A stretch of DNA of 64,000 nucleotides from Salvia splendens. Its lineage: Eukaryota > Streptophyta > Magnoliopsida > Lamiales > Lamiaceae. The stretch lies in NCBI RefSeq assembly GCF_004379255.2, contig NC_056036.1, forward strand, positions 43,673,576 to 43,737,575. The letters are read 5' to 3'. Of this stretch, positions 1 to 14,859 are shown one piece after another; within the stretch, counting starts at the first letter, position 1; each line of letters starts with the position of its first letter. The translations under genes and the position numbers were made by a program. The notes beneath the pieces are model-generated. The model saw only the letters and a program-made list of their open reading frames with translations. It was not told where the DNA came from and did not search any database.

Positions 1-1579
1 TCCCGACAAGCCAGGAACCGAAGTCGCGGCTGAGACTGCGGCGGCGCTGGCTGCTGCGTCTTTGGCGTTTAGGGCTTTCGGGGATGAGGCGTACGGCAAG
101 GTGCTTTTGGAAAGGGCTGTTGAGGTAATTTTGATTATTAACATATATCTTTTGTTTTGGATTTTCTTCTAAATTTATTTGTGTGTTTGTATTAGGTATT
201 TGAGTTTGCAGACAAGTATAGAGGATCTTACAATGACAGTATTGGTGAAGGAGTATGTCCTTTTTATTGTAGTTACAGTGGCTACCAAGTAAGTACTACT
301 ATAAATGTATATAAATTATATTGAGAAATAAATGTTGTGCTACAACTTTATGGGTGGTTTTATCCGCATTTGTTTGTTTGATCGATTATTTTTTTCAAGG
401 GGTGAGTGGCCCATTTACCAACCTAACAATTAATTATGATAAATAAAAAAATTGCAGGATGAGTTGTTGTGGGGCGCAGCATGGCTATACAAAGCCACCA
501 GTAAGGTGTATTACTGGAATTATGTGAAGAAAAATGTCATAACCTTCAAATCCAATATCGAAGCAGCCAATTTCGAATTCAGTTGGGATTCAAAACATGC
601 TGGAATTAGTGTTCTTGTCTCCAATGTACATATGTTTATTTGATTATTTCTATCCTATGTTTCATTTTTCATCACAAAATCTTAAAGAATCATTGTCTCT
701 ACCATGATGCAGTGGGTGCTTAAAAACAACAAGGAAGCTTCTACAACACCTTTCCTATCCTATGCAGACTCATTTATGTGTTCTCTTATGCCCGAATCTC
801 CCACCAAAAATGTCCAATTCACTGCTGGTAATGTCCTCTAATTTAATATAGTACGTATAAAAATATTTATAATTTGGGTTATAAAAAGTGGATGGTTTAA
901 TTTGAGAAAAAAATTAACACTTTTATATATATGCTAATATTTGTTTTCAAACGTTATGGAACTGACCATGATAAACCACTACTATCCTAAAAAATGCGTA
1001 TTAATTGTATATAGATGTGTTGCAGGTGGGCTTTTGATGAGAGGAGGAAAATGCGATTTGCAACAAGTCACCTCCTATTCATTCCTTGTATTAGCCTACA
1101 CTAATTACTTGAAGAATTCTACCCATGTGATTCGATGCAAAGACAAAATCATCAATCATACCCAACTCGTGAATTTCACAAAAAATCAGGTACACATTAC
1201 ATACCTTCAAAAATTTAATGGAATAATTGAAACTAATTGAATTGTGTAGGTAGATTATATACTAGGAAGCAATCCATTGAACATGTCTTACATGGTGGGG
1301 TACGGCGCTAAGTTTCCGAGGAGGATGCACCACCGGGGTTCGTCAATACTGTCGTTGGATCAACGTTCCGACCACATAGGATGCCAGGAATGGTTTCCGA
1401 ATTTCAATAACACGTCCCCCAACCCTAACGAGCTCACAGGGGCCGTATCCAGAGGGCCGGAGATAGACGACTCCTTTGCTGATGCTCGGGCCAACTCCTC
1501 CAAATCGGAACCCACCACTTATATCGTGTCGCCGCTTGTTGGCTTGTTGGCTTATTTTTCTAAGGGCACGGCTCACTAG
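1..1579 (+). CDS. GH9 endo-beta-1,4-glucanase, copy 1 (5' partial)
   Basis: Plant endo-beta-1,4-glucanase of glycoside hydrolase family 9, acting on cellulose or xyloglucan in the wall. Exons read 1-124 (frame from base 2), 196-288, 458-625, 713-827, 1026-1189 and 1250-1579, each with GT/AG borders and compatible phase. The last exon carries the GH9 block [12 protein letters not shown], the active-site histidine in HHRGSS, and the C-terminal SEPTTY containing the catalytic Glu, then a TAG stop. The N-terminal exons with the signal peptide and DAGD motif lie left of the window. The visible part is intact. It is the upstream member of a tandem pair; copy 2 is over 95% alike by eye. The family is clear; the subclass (secreted B type) is inferred from copy 2. 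Confidence 0.9.
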
Positions 1580-2231
1580 CTAATTGTATTCAAATAAAAT
1601 ATAGTTGTCTGTCGGTAAATTCGTCGGTAAACTTCTTTTTAATTATCCTTTTCAAGCAATGTCGACTTTTGTTTGCCATTGATAGATAATCTTTATATAG
1701 CACCCATAAAAAGTGGTGTAAAGTGGTGTACTAGATTTCGTGTACCATATATTAAAAAGTACATTTATGTATTACTTCATACTATATCATAATATACATA
1801 TCTTGGAGACTAGATGTGAAAAGTGAACATGGACAATTTGTACTCAATCAATGGAACATATAACGTTAAGTCTTTATATGAATGCCAGATTAGATATATA
1901 GGTGAAAAAATCATTCAATTGATGGAAATAATTCTTTATGAAATTTTGCGCTGCTTCTGAAGAGAAACTCTCTTTACTTTTTCTGGAATTCTAAAAATTA
2001 AATAAAGGCATTTGCATGTACTCTCCAAAAGTCCAAAACTATGCTATTCTGGATTATGAAAATGAAACATAAATACAATTATCCAGTTAGGTGTCAAAGA
2101 TAAAATGAAGTAAGTTGACCCATTTACTTCTGAAACCAAAACTATCTATTCATGGAAAAATCTGTTGTTATAAAAACAAAAATCTTGTGTTACTTTTAGC
2201 AAACGAACCACCATATATAACTTTAGGAGAA
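1580..2231. other. Spacer between the GH9 copies
   Basis: AT-rich, no gene. To about 1853 it is the 3' flank shared with copy 2 (4391-4673). The rest must hold the promoter of copy 2. A TATA-like string at about 2212-2219 is only some 15 bp before the ATG, too close to be the core promoter with confidence. Confidence 0.6.
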
Positions 2232-4390
2232 ATGAAAGTGGCAATGATGAGACAAATAGTATGTATGGTGATAGTGTTAATGTATGTAAGTAGTGGAAAA
2301 GCAAAATTGCATGATTACGGCGATGCCCTCTCAAAAAGCTTGCTATTTTTTGAGGGGCAAAGGTCAGGGAAGCTTCCCTCTACGCAGCGTGTAAGATGGA
2401 GAAAGGACTCGGGTCTTCGCGACGGATTCGATAAGGGTGTAAGCGTCATTTTTATCTAATTATTTTGGAATTTTAGGTAGAGCATTAATTTGGGAGTATA
2501 ACATTGCAGGTTGACCTAACCGGTGGATACTACGACGCGGGCGACAACGTGAAGTACAACTTCCCGATGGCGTTCACGATAACGATGATGGCTTGGGGTG
2601 TGATCGAACACGGCAACTCCATGGGCAAGGAGCTGCCGCATGCACTGGAGGCGGTGCGGTGGGCGACGGACTACTTCCTGAAATCCACCGCGGCCGCCCC
2701 CGGTATCATTTACGCCCAGGTCGGAGACCCCAACGCCGACCACAACTGCTGGCAAAGGCCAGAAGACATGGACACCCCGAGAACGGTCTATGCGGTCACT
2801 CCTAATAAGCCTGGAACCGAAGTCGCGGCTGAGACCGCGGCGGCGCTGGCTGCCGCGTCTTTGGCGTTTAGGGCTTTCGGGGATGAGGCGTACGGCAAGG
2901 TGCTTTTGGAAAGGGCTGTTAAGGTAATTTTGATTATTAACATATATCTTTTGTTTTGGATTTTCTTCTAAATTTATTTGTGTGTTTGTATTAGGTATTT
3001 GAGTTTGCAGACAAGTATAGAGGATCTTACAATGACAGTATTGGTGAAGGAGTATGTCCTTTTTATTGTAGTTACAGTGGCTACAAAGTAAGTACTACTA
3101 TAAATGTATATAAATTATAATGAGAAATAAATCTTGTGCTACAACTTTATGGGTGGTTTTATCCGCATTTGTTTGTTTGATCAATTATATTTATTTTTTA
3201 AGGGGTGAGTGGCTTATTTCTAATATGTTTCTTTGTCAAATTTACCAACCTAACAATTAATTATGATAAATAAAAAAATTGCAGGATGGGTTGTTGTGGG
3301 GCGCAGCATGGCTATACAAAGCCACCAATAAGGTGTATTACTGGAATTATGTGAAGAAAAATGTCATAACCTTCAAATCCAACATCGAAGCAGCCAATTT
3401 CGAATTCAGTTGGGATTCAAAACATGCTGGAATAAGTGTTCTTGTCTCCAATGTACATATGTTTATTTGATTATTTCTATCCTATGTTTCATTTTTCATC
3501 ACAAAATCTTAAAGAATCATTGTCTCTACCATGATGCAGTGGGTGCTTAAAAACAACAAGGAAGCTTCTACAACACCTTTCCTATCCTATGCAGACTCAT
3601 TTATGTGTTCTCTTATGCCCGAATCTCCCACCAAAAATGTCCAATTCACTGCTGGTAATGTCCTCTAATTTAATATAGTACGTATAAAAATATTTATAAT
3701 TTGGGTTATAAAAAGTGGATGGTTTAATTTGAGAAAAAAATTAACACTTTTATATATATGCTAATATTTGTTTTCAAACGTTATGGAACTGACCATGATA
3801 AACCACTACTATCCTAAAAAATGCGTATTAATTGTATATAGATGTGTTGCAGGTGGGCTTTTGATGAGAGGAGGAAAATGCGATTTGCAACAAGTCACCT
3901 CCTATTCATTCCTTGTATTAGCCTACACTAATTACTTGAAGAATTCTACCCATGTGATTCGATGCAAAGACAAAATCATCAATCATACCCAACTCGTGAA
4001 TTTCACAAAAAATCAGGTACACATTACATACCTTCAAAAATTTAATGGAATAATTGAAACTAATTGAATTGTGTAGGTAGATTATATACTAGGAAGCAAT
4101 CCATTGAACATGTCTTACATGGTGGGGTACGGCGCTAAGTTTCCGAGGAGGATGCACCACCGGGGTTCGTCAATACCGTCGTTGGATCAACGTCCCGATC
4201 ACATAGGATGCAAGGAATGGTTTCCGTATTTCAAAAACCGTCCCCCAACCCTAACGAGCTCACAGGGGCCGTATCCGGAGGGCCGGAGATAGACGACTCC
4301 TTTGCTGATGCTCGGGCCAACTCCTCCAAATCGGAACCCACCACTTATATCGTGTCGCCGCTTGTTGGATTATTGGCTTTTTTTTTCTGA
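2232..4390 (+). pseudogene. GH9 endo-beta-1,4-glucanase, copy 2, frameshifted in last exon
   Basis: Full-length GH9 gene structure: exons 2232-2438, 2510-2923, 2995-3087, 3285-3452, 3540-3654, 3853-4016 and 4077 onward. The start at 2232 opens a signal peptide (hydrophobic residues about 9-20), then the mature GH9 domain with GGYYDAGDN (Asp pair at residues 78 and 81) and HHRGSS near residue 414. At about 4234 one base is missing relative to copy 1 (TTCAAAAACCG against TTCAATAACACG), so the frame ends at 4292 after about 458 residues instead of about 496. The lost tail contains the catalytic Glu of SEPTTY, still readable in the shifted frame to 4390. All splice sites are intact, so this is a young lesion or a sequencing error. 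Without correction the product should be inactive. Confidence 0.8.
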
Positions 4391-4673
4391 GGCCGCGACT
4401 CACTAGCTAATTGTATTCAAATAAAATATAGTTGTCTGTCGGATTTAAACTTCTTTTTAATTATCCTTTTCAAGCAATGTCGACTTTTGTTTGCCATTGA
4501 TAGATACTCTTTATATAGCACCCATAAAAAGTGGTGTAAAGTGGTGTACTAGATTTCGTGTACCATATATTAAAAAGTACATTTATGTATTACTTCATAC
4601 TATATCATAATATACATATCTTGGAGACTAGATGTGAAAAGTGAACATGGACAATTTGTACTCAATCAATGGA

Positions 4674-5297
4674 TCATCTCGTTTCCCAGTTGTTTCTTAC
4701 TAGCACATCAAAGGCCCTCCACATCTGATATGATCCATTGATTGAATATTCAGCTGGCCAGGGAGACACTTCTTCAAACAACCACGACCACAGCAGAAAT
4801 TGTACTGGATACATCACATTGTTGATCTTCAGGACACAGGTGTTGCTTTGACTTGTGATTACAATCCACATTAAAACAAACATTGAATTTGTCACAACAC
4901 AAATTGGATGGGATAAGACCATGGTTCATCTGCATTACACAAGTGTCGTTGTGTCCCATAATCTCACGAAAGCGCCTTTGAAACTCCCGGTATCGGTGGC
5001 AAGGAAGTGTACTCGAACATCGGTGTAACCGTTGCAACCAGTGGCACCAGTGCAGCCGGTGGCATCAGTGTAGGCGGTGGCACAACGTAGTAGGTAACTG
5101 GTTCAATTCCTCTCTTTTTTCTTGCAGTACCTAGTAGCTAGTTCAGTTCCTTTATTCTTTCCTACGGCAGGTGTAACAACTGTTCTACTTCTTTTCCCTT
5201 CTTTGCTGCTGCCAGTGCAGTAGCCGAGACATCTCCGATCTCGACAAAAAAATTTTAATATCGAAATTCTTTTATCATAATCTATGCAATGGGGCAC
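4674..5297 (-). other. Unassigned stretch with a Cys-rich minus-strand ORF
   Basis: Begins exactly where the GH9 duplication ends. A minus-strand ORF (5037-4774, 87 aa) has eight Cys in its second half (pattern CC..., C...C...C...C) and a run of Val before the stop. I do not recognise it, and it lacks a convincing start or neighbouring exons. Within it, 5037-5092 holds an imperfect 18-bp minisatellite (GTGGCACCAGTGCAGCCG-like, about 3 copies). Could be a captured or decayed gene piece. Confidence 0.3.
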
Positions 5298-6656
5298 TCA
5301 CTCCTCAACAAACGGATAGACTCTCCCAACTTTTAAGATCTAAGGTACATAATTCTAAGAAACACTCTAGTTTTCAAGTTCTTAATTTATGCAAAATGAT
5401 ATAGCACACCTATATATATATAGGGGTGTAAATATATATAGGTAATTCTCACATATTATAGAATTCTCTAGTCTATTCTTTTACGTTCTATGCATTTAGA
5501 TTTTTACATACAAAAAGTCTAGTACTATATTAGATGAAATTTATAACTAAAGAATTCTATGTACAGATAATTTTACAAGTATGTAGATATTCTACTACAT
5601 AAATCTATATAATTCTTCTACTACATATATAGTATCTAAATTAAGAGAATATTTATATAATTTTCCGACCAACACTCGTAAATCCATTATTTAATGTATA
5701 AAAACCTTTGGCCACCAAACATGCCTGTTCTGCGTTCCAACAGCCGCCCTCCTATAATTCCGACGCCGACCACATCCTTATCCTTCCTCAAAAAATCATT
5801 ACTCACAGTCTGATCACCATGATGTTTTAGGGTTGTGTACAAATTAATAGTATTTGGTATCTTAATATCATATCAACCTTTTCTTTGAACCACAAGTTCG
5901 TGACGTTCTTACTAGGAATGTCACTTCTAATATACGAATGTAACAGATAAATATAAACAATTGGAACTGAAAAATAATAACCTATGTATAAATCGAGTTA
6001 GCCTATTCGGGCTGACGCATTGAGCGTGGCATGCCGACTAGGCTTGTACGTTAGCTAGTCAATTGGATTATAGCGTGCCACCTTAGGCCCCACGGCTCAC
6101 CACAATCGGCACCTCTAGCCCGGGTCAAAATCAATAAGTTGGAGATGTTGTATATTCTATACAACTAGTATATTATCTTGGAATGGTAGACTTTGAATTA
6201 TATAATCATGCATCATGTGATATACATATATCTTTAATTTATATGCTATTATTTTTATTTATATCATTAAAATGGAAAAATGTGCATATTAAATCTCATT
6301 ATTTGCTTTTAGTACTTGCCTAAAACCTAGATCTATTGGCTGCATTTAATAGTTACTAAACCTATCCTCAATAATTCATTTCTTAATGTACTTAGTTTTA
6401 TTTCAACCGTTTGTATTTTTTACGTAAATAGGTTTTCATTATTGGATATTTTCCTTCAAAAAATTTATTGGAAATAAGGAAACACTTATTATTTTCCTTC
6501 ACATATTCATTAGGCAAACAAGTTTGATAAGAAGATGACCAATCAATTGATTCAATTTCACAAATCACTAGTTATAATATAATTATATTACCAAACTTGG
6601 GTGACAGACATACACTCAAATAAAATGAAGCCAAATGCGCAACTTAATTGGCCCAA
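5298..6656. other. AT-rich spacer
   Basis: No coding signal. TA-rich tracts run through 5400-5660. A GC-richer island at 6000-6125 stands out but encodes nothing I recognise. Confidence 0.6.
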
Positions 6657-6893
6657 CTAATACTTGTATGCGTACTTATTGCATAGTGCGAGCGCGTTAC
6701 TAGTGACCTGCGCCACATTCCTCATTCGGGCCCTAACAGAGTTCTTGACCCGGCCAATCAAGGCCCGGCCTAAGAACCTCTCCGAGCAAGTCGAGGCATC
6801 CATGCTTACCCACGTCTGCAGGTTACTCAAGTTCCACACAAACTCCGGGCCCCGTCCCAGCCCATGTTCTTGAGCTCCCTTGCCGACTTGCTC
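6657..6893 (-). pseudogene. Pectin methylesterase inhibitor (PMEI) 3' fragment
   Basis: Minus-strand remnant of the C-terminal half of a plant invertase/PMEI-domain protein. The reading frame shows LSNLQTWVS, then STC, then VKNSVRAR and NVAQVTSNALAL followed by a natural TAG stop, the usual end of this helical-bundle family. Upstream residues SKSARELKNMGW lie in a different frame, so there is a frameshift near 6850, and a few residues expected after TWVS are missing. The N-terminal half and signal peptide are absent. It is a GC-rich island in AT-rich spacer. A pseudogene fragment; the family call rests on motif memory. Confidence 0.65.
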
Positions 6894-6899
6894 ATTGTA

Positions 6900-7204
6900 T
6901 ATAAAAAGTAGTGATTTGTATTTCAATTATTAAACAAATAAAGCCTTTAAAGCAAGTGAAAGTGTAAAACATGGAGTACTAATCAGCAACAACTAACAAC
7001 AGTTACTCGAGTAAGCGTTAAACATAATTTTAAACTGAATTTGTATCCGAGCATAAATAAAAATACCTACAAAAAACCTTGTTACAAAACTTAAATTCAC
7101 TGGTTCAGAAAAACTCTTTAAATTCAAATTCCAAAAATCTAAAAGGTCATTTAATAAACAAGTTTTAAACTTAACTAACAAAAGCAGAAATACAGCAACA
7201 GGGT
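6900..7204. other. 3' flank of the S20 gene
   Basis: AT-rich sequence downstream (in gene sense) of the S20 stop codon; probably the S20 3' UTR and spacer. No further gene seen. Confidence 0.5.
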
Positions 7205-8831
<1,627 letters not shown>

Positions 8832-9039
8832 TGTTTCGTCTGGCCCCAACATACACACAGAATAGTACAGTCAATCAATCAGCAAACAAAATTTTCGTAT
8901 TCGCAAGATTAATAGCATTTTAACTAAGTAGACGATTGCGAAATGCTATTTTCGCGTGTGAATTTACCGGTGGCGGAGAGAGGAGTGCGGCGGCGGAGCT
9001 GAGAAGTTCGACGAAATAAGAGTGCAGCTGAATTGTGAT

Positions 9040-9075
9040 TGAGATTTTAAACCAAGCGGCTAAACTAGGGTTTTG
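9040..9075 (-). promoter_or_regulatory. Telo-box upstream of the S20 gene
   Basis: On the minus strand the sequence reads AAAACCCTAGTTT at about 9075-9062, just upstream of the presumed transcription start. The telo-box AAACCCTA is typical of plant ribosomal protein promoters and growth-linked expression. Confidence 0.6.
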
Positions 9076-9257
9076 TTTTCATGTTTTGGCTATTTGCATT
9101 TGCACCCTGCTATTTGGCTTATTTATTAAAGAGCCCGATAAAATCAGATTTCCAAAAAATGTTAGTAATGGTTTTTTTTTGGATTAATAATTGATTAGTA
9201 ATGATTAATTTTCTATCAATATTTTATTAGTAATGATAAGAGAAAAAAACCGCCATT

Positions 9258-9375
9258 AGAGCAATCACAAACAACATAGACCACAAATTCGTACAAGTTA
9301 TATATTATCCACGTGTCATATCAGCTTTTCAGGTCAGCTCATAAACGGTAGGTGTTGGGTGATGCTCTCAAATTG
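9258..9375. repeat. Possible degenerate MITE
   Basis: Left end TTAGAGCAATCACAAAC and right end GTTGGGTGATGCTCTCAA form imperfect inverted termini about 115 bp apart. The pattern resembles GAGCATC-type plant MITEs. No clear target duplication. Confidence 0.35.
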
Positions 9376-10118
9376 GTCGATTTCATGCGGGCTAGACCAC
9401 TGTGCAGCCGGCTCATGGTCCCTGGTCTAGGTTGCTTTCCTACAATGTTCACTCCTTAATCCCATCCAATGATTGCAAATAGCCTTAATTAGCCTAACTA
9501 TCTTTGAAAAGTTAGATGTCTTAGTTCTTTATGTCACTCTACCCCTTCATGTATCAAACTGAGCTAATTCAAGATCAACTCATCTTGTTAATGGCAATCT
9601 CAAATTCTTATATCATCAGCTTGAGTTGGTGGGGAAGAGTAATATGGTTTTGGAAATTTCATTTGTTTAAGTGAAGTAGTATTAGTTAGGACACCAAATC
9701 AATTTTAACAACAATTCAATTTTACACCGATTTAATCGACAGAAAAAACTTAATAACCTCTTTTCATTATTATATGTTGCTTAGCCTGATTATATAAACT
9801 TCTCAACATAACTGGAGTAAAATTTCAATGCAATTTTCAAAAATAGTGTAGCTGTAACAACGATTATGAGATTCTGAGATTTTAGTCGTAAGATACAGTA
9901 GTACACTCATTAATAAACCTAAAAAAATGGTTATTGGAGGAACCAAACATTAACGAAACAAAGAAGAATTGAGTTCCAACCATGAGTTAAAAAAACTGTC
10001 GAATAAAAAGAACAAAATTCCAAATCAACAATTTGCTTTGCCAAAATACAAAATGGTTTTTCCGATGTTGACTCAAAATAGCTACACCTCCCCTGCTCTC
10101 TCATCAGGGCATCTCAGC
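9376..10118. other. Spacer between S20 promoter and S13 3' end
   Basis: No gene supported. Short ORFs here lack any family signal. The part next to 10118 is presumably the S13 3' UTR. Confidence 0.5.
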
Positions 10119-11541
<1,423 letters not shown>

Positions 11542-11642
11542 GGCGCAGCAGCTGTGAGTTCAATCGGATGAAATTTGTTCAATATCCAATTTGAAGGCCA
11601 CGAACCCTAGCTCCACAGTAATACTAGCATTGAGGTTGAATA

Positions 11643-11748
11643 TTAGGGTTTTAATATGCTTATGAAAGCAATGCAGAAATTATATTAGGCCGGCCCACTT
11701 ATTATTAATATGCAAATTTGTGTTGGGCTTGTAAATGTTAAATGGGCT
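11643..11748 (-). promoter_or_regulatory. S13 promoter: telo-box and three site II elements
   Basis: Upstream of the S13 start: a telo-box (minus-strand AAACCCTAA at about 11651-11643), and TGGGCY site II motifs at 11692-11697 (minus strand), 11724-11729 and 11743-11748 (plus strand). This pairing is standard for plant ribosomal protein genes and suggests TCP and telo-box factor control. Confidence 0.65.
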
Positions 11749-11759
11749 TATATACTTAC

Positions 11760-12780
11760 TAGGTGAAATTTAATGACCAAGTCGAACTTTTATTTTTATG
11801 AATATTGTGAAATTAAAAATTTTAATAATATTTTTTATATATTAAAATCAAATTAAATTTTAAATATTAAAATTGGAATGAAAAACGCTAAAAGTGCAAC
11901 AAACGAGAGTGATGCTCACATAACATATGCAACATTTTATTCCTTTAAAAATATAAGTATTGCATTGACATTATGACTAGTTCCATGAGATTCAATGATT
12001 CACTTTTTTGTGCTACTCCACGCACAAATTTCTGTGTTTTCATACATACTACCTCAATCCATAATAATGCAAAATTAATAAAATAAAAAGATATTATAAA
12101 AAATATTTCGTAGTTAATACTACTCAGTCCATAAAAATGCACGATTTTAAGCAAAATTAGTAAAATAAAAAAGATATTATAAAAAATATTGCATAGTTAA
12201 AAGTGTTTTAAGTGAAAAGTAGATAAAAACTAAATTTTAGTAGACAACTCAAATTGAAAAACAAGAGTATTTTTTAGACGGCTGGTGTATATTTTTTTAT
12301 TTCAAATTTGTATTCTTTACTTGAATTTGTTTATCTGTTATTGTGAGTTTATTGCATCAAATCAAAGTGCATTAGTACTCCATTATTTTTAACAATTTAA
12401 AAACAATAATACTATTATGATGTAATGTATTATTGTAAAATATACTAGTATTTATAGTAATAAATTTTATTAAAAGAACCTCATCACAAAAGATACTATC
12501 TCTCAAACAACAGGAGTATGCTAAAAAGGATAAATTATGAAATAGGCATTCCATTTTCATAAGATATGAGTCAATAAATAAATGAAACTTACTACCTACA
12601 ACAATAAATACAGTTCAAAATCAATAAAATAAAACATATGCATCTTCACGACTTCACACAGCTTGAGAAAAGCACATGAGCATGAACCTCCCCTCTCACT
12701 CACCTGCAATGACAGCTTGCTTAATCAGAACATCAAACAATTCCAAACCAATAGGCCTCCAAAAATGTTATGAATCATAA
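11760..12780. other. AT-rich spacer
   Basis: No gene. Two near-identical strings (CCATAA(T/A)AATGCA...AAAATTAGTAAAATAAAAAAGATATTATAAAAA-like) at about 12058-12110 and 12130-12190 look like a short diverged direct repeat. Confidence 0.5.
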
Positions 12781-12799
12781 ACTAAGATATAGTGATAAG

Positions 12800-12810
12800 A
12801 TCCCACATCG
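12800..12810 (+). promoter_or_regulatory. USE-like element (snRNA promoter motif)
   Basis: ATCCCACATCG matches the plant upstream sequence element RTCCCACATCG of U-snRNA promoters exactly. No good TATA box follows at the usual 25-35 bp spacing and no snRNA body is recognised downstream, so it may be a relic or chance match. Confidence 0.4.
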
Positions 12811-14179
12811 GCTTCACACGAAAGTGTGGAATAGCATGGTTTTGGGTTAAGTTAGGGCTTCCTACTATGATTATCCGATAAACTGCTGAATAATTATACT
12901 AGAAAAAAAATACTCCAGTTACAGAGTATTTTTCTATGGCAATGGAGCCAGAAAGAAGAGATACACATCATGTAAGAAAGAGCTCAGAAGAAATGTTTCC
13001 TTGTGCAGAGGATCACATTATCTACGCACAGGCAACTGCAAAGTTCAGATACACACATCATGTAGTTCAATATGCATTACAAATCACACATCGAATCAGG
13101 AAACTACATTCTATCAGCCCACAAAACATGGTTTAAACCATCTAGTTTCTTTCGGGTGTTTTGATATATTTGCCCCTGACAAACAAAAGGTCCGGAGGAA
13201 ATATAGAGAATGACGATTGGGAAAAGTCTTCCAACTTCAGACGAGGTGATCCTTCAACTTCTCAAATTATATTCATCATCATTTACATGTTTGAGGTATA
13301 TCCTCTTTTTAATAATAAAAAACTATGGTTTACAGCTGATGTACCTACTGTTGGGACTAGAGCCCACTTTCAAAAGTAACTACTGTATTTTACTAGACTC
13401 AATTATGTTATATGAAACACTAAATACACAAGACTCGATGTACACTAAAACGTTCTGAGGACACATCTCTCACTAGACACCTCACTCAATCAAGAACTTT
13501 CAATGGTCTTTGAAGTTACCAACCCATTCCCTCTGAATATATCAGCAACTTGGGTAGCTTTCAAGGTTTCCAATTCTTCCTAATCTTCTCCAAAGTCAGC
13601 CAAGACTTTATTTTCAATACCTACTGCTTGTTTAAGTTTACATATCTTCCATTTTTTCAAAAAGAAATACTAAAATGCTTACATGTTACCAGAATAAATG
13701 TGGCAGGATAAATACCACATAAGAACTCTAGTTTCATCGATAGATTTCCAAACCATAAAAAATAGATTTTTGAATTTCGAGATAAATATATGTATGTTTG
13801 ACCTAGCAATGTAGTTAAAAATAGGCAAAGGGAAAAGCATGCTAATTCTCTGGCTGGTTTCTAAAGAGGTGAAGTGGTGAAGATACAAACTATAAGTGAG
13901 AATACTAGACGATAATGTTAGCCAGCTCTGTTTCTAATGAAATGTGTTACCAAATTTCATTGATAAGAGGAAAGGAGAAGAATAATTCAAGGCTTTTCTC
14001 ATTTCCTTTTCATCCTAATAAGATTATAGGTAAATTCCAAGAAAGAAAACAAATTAAATTTATGACACAATCATTACGCATAAACAGATAAACAATAAAC
14101 GGCTGGATGAAATGCAACGAGCGACAACAAATTGAATTCAAAATTCAAAATCTGAACAATAACACAAATTTCACCGTTC
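12811..14179. other. Spacer downstream of the CML13 gene
   Basis: AT-rich, with overlapping short ORFs that carry no recognisable domain. The last few hundred bases before 14179 should include the CML13 3' UTR. Confidence 0.5.
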
Positions 14180-14653
14180 TTATTTGGCGACCATGCGCGC
14201 GATGAAATCCTCGTATTTGATCTTGCCATCGGATCCGACGTCGACCTCTCGGATCCACTCGTCGAACTCGGCGGGCTCCAGTTTCTCGCCGATGCTGGTG
14301 AGGATGTGCCTGAGCTCCTTCACCACGATGAAGCCGGTCCCCTCCTTGTCGAGCACCTGGAACGCGTCGCGGAGCTGCTTGTCGAACGGCTCCGCCTTCA
14401 AGTGCTTCCCCATGAGATCGAGGAACCTCTGGAAATCGAACGGCGCGGTGAGCTTCTCCTCGGCGATTATGGCTTTCAGCTGCGCCTGCGTAGGGTTGCC
14501 GCCGAGGGAGCGCATCAGGATTCCGAGCTCCGATGGCGCGATTTTGCCGTCGCTGTCTGCGTCGAACAGATTGAACGCCTCCTTCATCGATGATACCTGA
14601 TCGTCGGTGAGCCCCATTTTGCGTGATCTCTTCTTCTCTTCTGCGGTTGCCAA
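14180..14653 (-). CDS. CML13: Calmodulin-like protein, CML13/CML14 type
   Basis: Intronless EF-hand protein of 157 residues. The core matches plant CML13/14: [13 protein letters not shown], a first loop [12 protein letters not shown] that keeps acidic positions 1, 3, 5 and 12, the block [31 protein letters not shown] in place of a canonical second hand, then DKEGTG in hand 3 and [12 protein letters not shown] in hand 4. Hands 2-4 look degenerate, so perhaps one Ca2+ is bound, as known for this subgroup. CML13/14 proteins bind IQ domains of myosins and IQD or CAMTA proteins. The start at 14653 gives an N-terminal extension of about ten basic residues (EEKKRSRK) relative to shorter homologues; the alternative Met13 would give the usual length. 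Confidence 0.93.
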   Translation of the reverse strand: MATAEEKKRSRKMGLTDDQVSSMKEAFNLFDADSDGKIAPSELGILMRSLGGNPTQAQLKAIIAEEKLTAPFDFQRFLDLMGKHLKAEPFDKQLRDAFQVLDKEGTGFIVVKELRHILTSIGEKLEPAEFDEWIREVDVGSDGKIKYEDFIARMVAK

Positions 14654-14764
14654 TTCCTTATTGTTTTCTACTTTTCGAGAGAGAAATGTGATTTTGTTGA
14701 AGGAGGGTAAGAATGGTAATATGGAAAACTATGGGGTTGTTTTCGGTAATTTTCAATATTAATT

Positions 14765-14823
14765 TGGGCCGTAAAAAAAGTAATATGTGGGCTGTGATAA
14801 ATGGGTTTCATCATTCTTGGGCC
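14765..14823 (+). promoter_or_regulatory. Three site II (TGGGCY) motifs upstream of CML13
   Basis: TGGGCC at 14765-14770, TGGGCT at 14788-14793 and TGGGCC at 14818-14823, within 170 bp of the CML13 start codon. Clustered site II motifs mark TCP-regulated housekeeping promoters. Confidence 0.5.
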
Positions 14824-14859
14824 TCTAAATTCATATTTTTTGCAATTCACCATGTTGCA

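Larger units (their letters stand above)
1..4673. repeat. Tandem duplication of the GH9 gene (units 1-1853 and 2800-4673)
   Basis: Positions 1-1853 and about 2800-4673 align nearly base for base, exons and introns alike, at an offset of about 2.8 kb. The match stops at the same point in both 3' flanks (after CTCAATCAATGGA). Small indels occur in introns, for example about 35 extra bases before 3285. Confidence 0.9.

Noticed and set aside
5085..5125. GGTTCAATTCC, a tRNA B-box-like string followed by poly-T
   Set aside because: No matching A box, acceptor stem or cloverleaf could be drawn around it.
14184..14600. Plus-strand ORF of 138 codons
   Set aside because: Antisense shadow of the CML13 coding sequence.
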